Source: Euphorbia lathyris
Taxonomy: Eukaryota; Streptophyta; Magnoliopsida; Malpighiales; Euphorbiaceae
Reading direction: 5' to 3'
Assembly: GCF_963576675.1 (NCBI RefSeq)
Contig: NC_088917.1
Location: forward strand, 74,262,610-74,326,609
DNA: 64,000 nucleotides
A program made the position numbers and the translations under genes. Under the pieces are notes generated by a model. It was not told the origin of the DNA. It did not search any database and saw only the letters and a program-made list of their open reading frames with translations. The first letter of the stretch is position 1. Each line of letters starts with the position of its first letter. Below, in pieces: positions 56,761 to 64,000 of the stretch.

Positions 56761-57385
56761 TTTTTTTGTCAAGACTATATAGTGCAATACATGGAAATAC
56801 CTTTTCAATTTTATTGCTTGTAGAAGTAAAGCAATGAACACCCATAGCACTAAAGGAATATAAAGTTTATGGCGTGTTCATTGCTTTGCTTCTTTAATAT
56901 GTTCAAGCAATAAAATTGAAAGGTATTCCCATGTAATGCATTATATAGTCTTGACAAGAAAAAACATACTTGCAAACATGTCATGTAAAGGCTTGGGTTT
57001 ACAACTCGTAATGCCCTATAGACTTCGAAAGGGTCAGCAAATGTTCTACGTTCGAAACATTGACTTAAAACTACTTGGAAAATGTCTCTGGAACTATGTG
57101 CTCTATAGCTTTAGAAACCAGTTTCAAGTGATCTTCTCGTTGCACATTTGAATTGGTCAAAGTCAGACCAAAGTTACGAGTCTCCGATTGTATATAAGTC
57201 CACTAGATACACAGTTTGGACTAAAAATTGAACATTCGAGGAAAAGATATATTAATTTAGAGGTACAAATAGAAGAAAACACTAACTCATAGGTCAAAGT
57301 CTTGTTGGCTTGCAACCAATTTTTTTAATTGGCGAAGACGATCAAAGTATACATCTTCAACTGATGTGTATCTATCCATCCTTAC

Positions 57386-57620
57386 CAGCGCCGGTCCTGT
57401 CAATTTAGGGGCCCTAGGAAAAATAAGCAGTAAGGGCCCCTTTAATATAAAATTGACAATTTTAGGGTCCCTGTAGAAAATATTAAATATTAAATTGATT
57501 TTTATTCATGTCATTATATAAATTAATTTTCAAATTTCAAATTTATTAAGGTAATAAAATGAAACTTTTTTTTCAAAAATAAGGTAATAAAATGAAACTT
57601 GTCTTCTTACACTTAACTAC

Positions 57621-57672
<52 letters not shown>

Positions 57673-57896
57673 TTTATATATTAAAAAAAATTAAAAAGGA
57701 AAACATCATAAATGTGGGAATCGAACACATGCCCTCTTTAGTTGAAAACCAAGGTAATATCATTCTGCTACTTTGAATTTTTTTTATCATACTTAAAACA
57801 TAAGGTATTTATTTATAATTCTAAAATTTTTTTGGCCCCCTCAAGCCGTGGGCCCTAGGCCGGCGCACCCCGGGCCTAGGCCCAGGGCCGGCCCTG
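57386..57896. mobile_element. hAT MITE with 8-bp target duplication
   Basis: The terminal inverted repeats CAGCGCCGGTCCTG and CAGGGCCGGCCCTG are hAT-type. ATCCTTAC flanks both sides (57378-57385, 57897-57904). The matching positions in copies D (about 56345-56370) and E (about 63880-63905) are uninterrupted. 511 bp, no ORF. It contains a (TA)n tract (57623-57670) and a tRNA-like stretch on the minus strand. It belongs to the same family as 18808-19100. Confidence 0.92.
57623..57670. repeat. (TA)n microsatellite inside the hAT MITE
   Basis: About 24 TA units. Confidence 0.95.
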
Positions 57897-58156
57897 ATCC
57901 TTACCTAATAGATCATATATAGACTTTTTGAGAGATACAAATTAAAAAAAAAGTGATTTTCAAATTGTCAACTCATGACCTTTAACATTGACAATACCTT
58001 CTTTACATGGTCAAGTACAACCACATCCTCATACAAGCCAAGGTGTATGTCAAATAGGTTTCTATCATCCTTAGGCGCCCTTGAAAATGGAAGCTTTTTG
58101 TTCTCTACATATCGCACCGTATCAAAGAGAAATATCCAACCCAGCCACCTAATCAT

Positions 58157-61100
58157 GAAATATTATTAGCAAACTCATAGAAAAATGGTAAGATATGTAC
58201 AATTATGTCTATCTGGAATGATTAATAATTTGTTGGAATTCAACACACTCCAACTGTTTCCAATAATGGGAAATCAATCATAAATTCCAAAAACTGTTTC
58301 ATCGTCCTAACTCTAACCAAATACATAGAGATTATCCAAATGATCATCATCAAGATTTGAAAATTATCACGATAAAAAGCAAAACAGAAAAAACATCCAA
58401 GCTTAGAAGTTTCACTTGGATGGTAGGGGCACCATAATTGACAGCCCAAACATTGACCCCTACCTACAAGAGGCGGAAGTAGATGGCATAAGATAATGCA
58501 AACTATACTACCAAAGTAGATTGCATTTAATTGAAAATAAGCAAATGACTGAATTGACTAAACAAAATCAACATAAAAGAACCGTTAAACTAAAATTTGA
58601 AAAACACAAATTTTATAAACTCACATCTAATTCAAAACATATTAAGTCCATGAATGTAAATAAAATAGTTCTCTATGAAACACCAAGTATTCGAATGTAT
58701 ACATCTCTATATACATTTTTGTCTTTAGTTAAATTTAGGGGAGAGGAAATAATTTTAGTAAACTGTCATCAGTATACATCAAGATTCAGATTTAAGAGAT
58801 AATTTGCACATGTGCACTCAAGAATGTGAAAACTGGAGCAACGCAAAAAAATTACTCAACATCTAACAAGTAACTTTCTGGTTCGCTTAACATGTGGCAA
58901 TGCACTGTTAAATGACCAAGTGCCAAAAACGACAGGAAACATGCATAAGCTCTTAAAACACAAAACTAAATATAAAACAATTTTAAAATGTTAAAAACTA
59001 TTCTAAAATATATTGATTAACAGAATAAAAATATGTTAAAAACTATATGAACCGCAAGATAACATATATTCCTTTTGATTAGTTTTTTGTAATTGATATA
59101 TTAAAACCTTTATTTTTAATGTATGTAAACTAACTAAAAGATATCTAAAAAACTAACTAAAAGAAACCACCGATTTAAAATAAACTAAAAGAAACCACCC
59201 GACATTAATATTATTAATAAATGAAAACAATATGAGTGTAAGTTAAAAAAATAGGCACCACAAAATAAGTAGAAAAAAATATCAAAAATCAACTAAATTG
59301 ATAGAAAATATGATAGCTCGTTAAAATGGTCTTTTTTTTTGGTAGAAAAGGAAAGGAAAGCAAAGCAAAACAAGCAACTACATCGGGATTAGCTCGTTAA
59401 AATGGTCTTTAATTATGCTTAATTCCACTTAAAACCAAAGCAGTTTATTGATTTTGATGGAAACCTAATTACTTTTTGTTTCTATGTATGTATATATATA
59501 TATATATGCCTTTTATGAGTCTCTACACTCACTCATAATATGAAAATACACGATTTACAAATTATAATAGAGCTTAGAATATTTCTCTAATTTGGATTTT
59601 AAGAGTATGATACACATCAATGGCTAGAGGTTAGATTTTATTCTTTCGTATTATTTTTTGTTATTTCATGGTAGACACAAATATTTGTCTTATAGTTACT
59701 ATCAAAGTTCTTTAAACCTTTGCATTGATGTATGTTTTTGTTTTTTGGAATTTGAGGTTTGAAAAAAATATGAAGATTTTGGTTTCCTATTTTTCGACAT
59801 TTCTAGAGGCTTTTTCAGAAAAAATAAATTTTTTAAACTAACGAAATTAAATTCTGAGTAAAATAGTTTTTGGAATGTTAAAAACAAAGTTATATAACTC
59901 TAGATATAGGCATGTCATTTAATAGGTCATAAATTGAAGTAATACAAAAATGAGAAAAATAAACAGAAAAGCACATTCCATGAAAATTTTATGGTTATGC
60001 AATTCTTATTATTTTGAATTTTGTCATTAGAGAAATTACCAATAACTAATTATTTTTAAGAAGGTTTATGACATTTCTAAAATAAAAATAAGTCTATCGG
60101 ATATAATAGAAATAAAAATTATTAATTTGATTAAAGCCAAAAAATTATATTAATTTGTGATGTTTATGTAAAAAACCCATACAAAAATTAGCACAATTTT
60201 ATTTTATTTTACTATATTATGTTTTCTTTTGGGATTTTTTTCTTTTATTTATGGCCTTATTTGAGTTGGGTTTTATTAAGTATCTTATTCCTTAATTTTA
60301 TATATATTCCAAATCAAAATTCTTTGAGAACCGTATATATTCAGACAATTAAAAAAGATTAAGTTATTAAAGTTTGTTGGTGTCTTTTCCTTTTGATAAG
60401 TGAATGAGATTTTATATATACATCATTTTTGGCTAAATTTGTATTTATCTAAATAATTGTTTGAATTTAATGTTAATGTTAGTTTGCATTAAAGACACTT
60501 TTATTATATATAAAATTCAATCAATTGCCTAGTGGTCTATATAATTAGAAATTAGTCACAATAATTCTAATTTACAAAATTATATATTAAGTTGTGTTTG
60601 GACTATATTTGGTATAAGGATATTAATTGTAGTTAATATTTAATGTAATAAATTTTGTCCCACGCGAGCTTTTGTTGTATCTGAATAATTAATTAGGATA
60701 AAATATCAAATTATGTTTCCAATTGACCCATATACATTACAAATAGGAAAGTAAATTAAAAGTTTTAGCATACAGTTTAATAAACATATATATATATTTT
60801 AGATGAAAATTTGGCACACATGTCCTTTTTTTTGTGATGGAAGCTTTATCATTATTAACAGCACAAAAAATGGCAACCTTCAATGTGTACGCGTATTATC
60901 ATCTAAAAGTGCATCTCTTAATTTCACATTCTTTTGGGTTTCACGAATAATCTCAACAAGAGCATGAACCCCCACATATGTTAAAATCATATATTCATAT
61001 TACATAAGCTGCAAATAACAAAATAAAGTAAAATTAAATACAATACAATATAAAAACTCGGTGCTCAAGTTACCTAGACTTATCCATCTTCTTCAGTCAT

Positions 61101-61329
61101 GTTGTTACTAGATGAGCACGAGGGCAAGAAAACATGGATGAATAAGTCATGTTGTCCAAGTTGGACCTGATTTTGATAATTTGCACATCGAAAAATATGA
61201 TCAAATAGCTAAAAACCTCTTCGGAATTGTTATATGCAGTTATATACAGGACACTGATTGGACTCCCAAATCTTCCAGAAAACATAGGGAGTGATGGTGG
61301 CGGTTTGAACTGAAACGGGGAAAATGTAC
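58157..61329 (-). repeat. AT-rich and intron-like block of unit C
   Basis: Minus-strand counterpart of 27477-30551 (unit B). It includes the GVHALVEIIRE-like piece near 60960-60890 and lacks the SINE of copy B. No intact gene. A (TTTGG) insertion-like stretch at about 59330-59400 duplicates 'agctcgttaaaatggtcttt'. Confidence 0.8.
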
Positions 61330-61592
61330 CTTAGTGACAACCAATCAAGGTGTGTTCGTACAAAAGGATACCATTTAGGGATCCGATCAAGAATCCACGA
61401 TACACCAAACCATATTTCACAAATTTCAGATGTCAACCACAAACAATAAACATCATTAACCGGGTGGAGAAGTCTATAATGGAAAAAGAATCCAAGAATC
61501 ACAAGACGGAGAATGATTATCAATCTGCAGGGATTTATTTTGCTCAATAGTACTGATAACTTCCTTGAAAGGGGCTGCCTGTCGTCATCCAT
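61330..61592 (-). pseudogene. CesA TM exon, copy C
   Basis: Minus-strand exon with [20 protein letters not shown], then [40 protein letters not shown] and LDWLSLR, ending at AAG|GTACAT. Open throughout and the least damaged of the three CesA exons, although the acceptor is weakened (TTTCAAG before the ATG). The frame continues past the donor for about 30 codons of non-CesA sequence. The N-terminal CesA exon present in copy B was not found here. Confidence 0.88.
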
Positions 61593-62514
61593 CTTGAAAG
61601 AGTGATAAAGAAAGCTAAAAAAATCCCAAGTAAATGAATAAAAAAAGTTTCCATAAACAAACAAGTTACTAATACAATTATACAATTGCCACTTCCAGAT
61701 ATCAACTAAAATATCACTTTGTCCAATCTAGGCTTGTATGCAGGGCCTTCAACATTTAAAAATTTTAGAGGCACCATCTTAAAGGGAAAAAAGTTAACAG
61801 GGGAAATCAAGCATTGAGTAATGATGCTTTAGAAGTTTGGGCAGGAAAGGATCTATTTTGCTAGTAACACCAGCAGTGAGAACTGTAACTCAAAATCTTA
61901 CAACAGTAAAACTTAACACAGCTTCTCACGAACGAACAAAAGTATATATTTAAGACTGCATGCAAGTATGTAATATGCTCACGGTCTACAACGAAACCCC
62001 TTAAATATCTAAACCCCCAAACTATACCTAAATACCAAATCAATTTCACTCAAAATCATAAATTTGACTAATATACTACAATCAAACCAAATTTTCTAGT
62101 CATAATTATAATGTCCCTCAATTTCATATATAATTTGCTAATTTTTTTATAAAAAAATACCTTAAATCTGAAGATGGAAACCCTAGTTTCTCCTTCCCTT
62201 GCTAAAGTTTGGTTTGTCTCTCATTCGCTCGCCAGAATTCGGTTCTTCTCTCCTTCACTCGCTAGATACAAAGATCAAAGCATGACACTTTTGACTGAGA
62301 CAAATAAATCTGGAAATCCAAATAAAAAAAAGCATGATAGTAAATTTCTTTTGTTTTGAGTGAAGATCTCCGATCTAGAGATACTTTGATAGCTGAGCAA
62401 ATACACATAATTGATTAGGAATGGAGGAAATATATACAATAAAAACAGTGCATTTTAAGGAAATCTCTGCTAAAGAGGGAAAAAAACTGAAATGGGGATA
62501 TCTAACGTGCAAAA
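61593..62514 (-). other. Unit C upstream flank
   Basis: 61593-61960 matches 26850-27212 of unit B on the opposite strand. 61960-62514 is unique AT-rich DNA with no recognised gene. A short open stretch near 62174 (METLVSPSLAKVW...) is repetitive and unconvincing. Confidence 0.5.
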
Positions 62515-62690
62515 AAAACAGAGAAAAATTAAGAAGAAGAAGTTTGGGGATGGGAGAGAGAGAATTGAGATTAGAGAGAAGAGAGAGAAAAGAAAACCTA
62601 TTCATTGATAGATTGTCATAGCATCGGCATGGCCTCTTAATACAATGAAGTCATAGAAACGGTTACAAAACAGCTCAGCAAGGAATGGCA
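62515..62690 (-). repeat. Partial chromovirus LTR next to unit C
   Basis: On the minus strand it reads ccttgctgagctgttttgta and aagaggccatgccgatgcta, matching 26470-26640 (LTR of the chromovirus remnant). Diverged and truncated at both ends. Confidence 0.75.
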
Positions 62691-62774
62691 CTAAACAGAA
62701 ATTAATATTAAACTTTGAAGTTGCAGCATGTGTCTTCTCTCTCTCAACAAGTGTTCAATTGAAAAAAAAAACAA

Positions 62775-63005
62775 AAACCTATTTAATAAGAATATTTGCT
62801 TTTTGCTAAGTGACAATGTCAAAGAGTATTTATCTAGCACTTTCCAGTCTTACCTCTCACAACAGGGTATTATTCATCAAAATTGTGCACCATATTGCAA
62901 AAAGTTTCACAGATGTGTTCACTAAAGTTTTACCAGGTACGCGGATCAACTACATTTCTACCAAGTTGGGCATCATAAGTGTCTATGCTCCAACTTGAGG
63001 GGCAG
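62775..63005 (+). pseudogene. copia integrase/RNase H fusion remnant, second copy
   Basis: Near-identical to 53540-53768: YLSSTFQSYLSQQGIIHQN, CAPYCKKFH, then the same jump to TKVLPGTRINYISTKLGI and YAPT. The sequence upstream of 62775 is different, so this copy starts inside the integrase. Polypurine tract altered (GAGGGGCAG). Confidence 0.88.
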
Positions 63006-63238
63006 TGTTATATGATAGACTGTTGTTAGAGAACATATTGTATTTCAACAGTATGTTCTATTGTAAAATGCCCAACATGTAAGGAGCATGTATTCCCCTA
63101 CCATGTCTCCTTATCATTAGCATTGGTGTGTGTAATTAGATGTATATAAATAAGAATCAAAGTGTAATATTGAAGTATGTAGTTTGATTCTTTATCTCTT
63201 GAATTAAAAAAAAGCATATTTTCCTGTGCACTCCAACA
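63006..63238 (+). repeat. 3' LTR of the deleted copia, second copy
   Basis: TGTTATATGATAG...CACTCCAACA, 233 bp, differing from 53769-53997 by a few substitutions and small indels. Confidence 0.85.
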
Positions 63239-64000
63239 GTAAACGAATAAAAATCATTATAATATATTGGTCCCAGAGTTCTCATTCTCTCATACATATC
63301 CTAAAAATCAATAAACCAAATATTTAAAGACACGTAAATAAGTAGACATAAAACAATTGGAAGACTGTAAACCTTGTACAGAGGACAAAAGGAATAATAT
63401 TTACAACCCCTAAATGAATCTACAGAATTAAATAGTTTAAAGAAGCAACAAAAGTAAGCCAATACTTTTTTTTAGTAAAAGTGGAACAACCACTTCTGCG
63501 GATGAAGTACACTTTAAAATTATACATAAACAACAAGGGAATAAGATGAGCTAAAACCAAATGAAACCATTATTAATGTATAGCTCAGTACACTATAAGA
63601 ACAAATTATAATACTGAATGGTTCAAATTCAAAACACATAATAGTGAGTTATTCCAACATCCTTGAAAAAAATTATATGTATTTCGAGGAACGAAAGAAT
63701 TGGACCTTCACATATATAATCCTCTTATTCAGAGATGCAAATTCCAATCACTTCAGTTTGAGTTATGTCTCAAAAATTTTATTGACATATAAGATTGTCT
63801 ATGTTAAAGGTCATGAGTTGACAATTTAAAAATAATTTTTTTCCAATTTGTATTTCTCAGAAAGTGCATGAGATCCATTGGGTAAGGATGGATAGATACA
63901 CACCAGTTGAAGATGCATACTCTGATGGTCTTCGCCTATTAAAAAAAATTAGTTGCAGGGCTGCATCACTTTGATTTGTGAGTTATTGTTTCCTTATATT
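63239..64000 (+). repeat. Flank copy and ASA fragment E, runs off the window
   Basis: Matches 53998-54018 plus 55734-56450, without the Pack-MULE. An ASA exon starts at 63861 after a good acceptor (tttctcag): KVHEIHWVRMDRYTPVEDAY, SDGLRLLKK. This is the cleanest copy of that exon in the window. It continues past 64000. Confidence 0.85.

Larger units (their letters stand above)
56250..57997. repeat. Palindrome of ASA fragments, ~600-bp arms
   Basis: Arms 56250-56841 and 56874-57997 are inverted copies meeting at a ~32-base loop (GCAATGAACAC / GTGTTCATTGC at the apex). The right arm is longer only because a 511-bp hAT MITE plus 8-bp duplication sits in it. Confidence 0.9.
56960..58156 (-). pseudogene. 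Anthranilate synthase alpha fragment, copy C
   Basis: Minus-strand exon 58156-57998 reads WLGWIFLFDTVRYVENKK, LPFSRAPKDDRNL and IHLGLYEDVVVLDHV with no stop, matching the GWVGYFSYDTVRYVE...HLGLYDDVIVFDH run of plant ASA proteins. Next comes MDRYTSVED-like sequence (about 57375-57310), interrupted upstream by the hAT MITE. Then follows [18 protein letters not shown] (about 57065-57010). Between these the frame is broken. No complete gene is present. The unit continues on the minus strand after CesA copy C and the AT-rich block, the same order as copy B. Confidence 0.88.

Noticed and set aside
57715..57775. Functional tRNA gene
   Set aside because: No acceptor stem pairing seen and it lies inside a hAT MITE; kept only as a tRNA-like remnant in the findings.
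61861..62621. Several short frames upstream of unit C
   Set aside because: Low-complexity or repeat-derived, not conserved in unit B, no motifs.

Overview
The window is plant nuclear DNA, most likely from a eudicot. It is AT-rich, intron-like and dominated by transposable elements. The recognisable gene pieces are plant genes: cellulose synthase (CesA), anthranilate synthase alpha (ASA), the katanin p60 first exon and a probable NF-YC first exon. I see no complete, intact host gene. Coding matches are to retrotransposons or to short, broken gene fragments. The species cannot be named from this sequence.

Layout. 1-1.2 kb: probable NF-YC 5' leader intron (internally duplicated) and first exon. 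1.2-4.07 kb: small insertions and the left end of a CACTA transposon with 430-bp tandem repeats. 4.07-18.03 kb: a nest of LTR elements. A minus-strand Athila-type Ty3/gypsy element (3' LTR, two env-position ORFs, integrase) is cut by a plus-strand copia 5' LTR plus gag. That copia is cut in turn by a second, internally deleted Athila-like element. 18.03-22.3 kb: a segmental duplication holding a hAT MITE, a 41-42 codon ORF present four times, and inverted copies of a gag-like fragment. 22.1-22.9 kb: a Mutator-type MITE.

23-31 kb: two related units carrying CesA and ASA pseudogene fragments. Between them lies the 3' end of a chromodomain gypsy element, whose LTR ends 11 bp before a CesA start codon. 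31.2-32.3 kb: a foldback element. 33.1-38.6 kb: a complete but decayed minus-strand copia element with a perfect 5-bp target duplication. 38.6-41.04 kb: sequence ending in a typical Helitron 3' terminus. 41.3-45.4 kb: a foldback MITE, a possible solo LTR and a copia LTR plus gag remnant. 45.5-52.2 kb: a CACTA element whose left end is tandemly duplicated, containing further MITEs.

52.2-64 kb: an internally deleted copia remnant, a Pack-MULE carrying the katanin first exon (10-bp target duplication), and a palindrome of ASA fragments with about 600-bp arms, one arm holding a hAT MITE with an 8-bp target duplication. Then comes an inverted copy of the CesA-ASA unit and a second copy of the copia 3' end plus flank.

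Relations. Nothing here reads as an operon or pathway. The common theme is repeated movement and duplication of gene fragments by transposons. Because several insertions lie inside duplicated DNA, paralogous empty sites in this same window confirm their exact ends (katanin Pack-MULE, hAT MITE, SINE). All family assignments come from reading translated sequence and motifs, without database searches.
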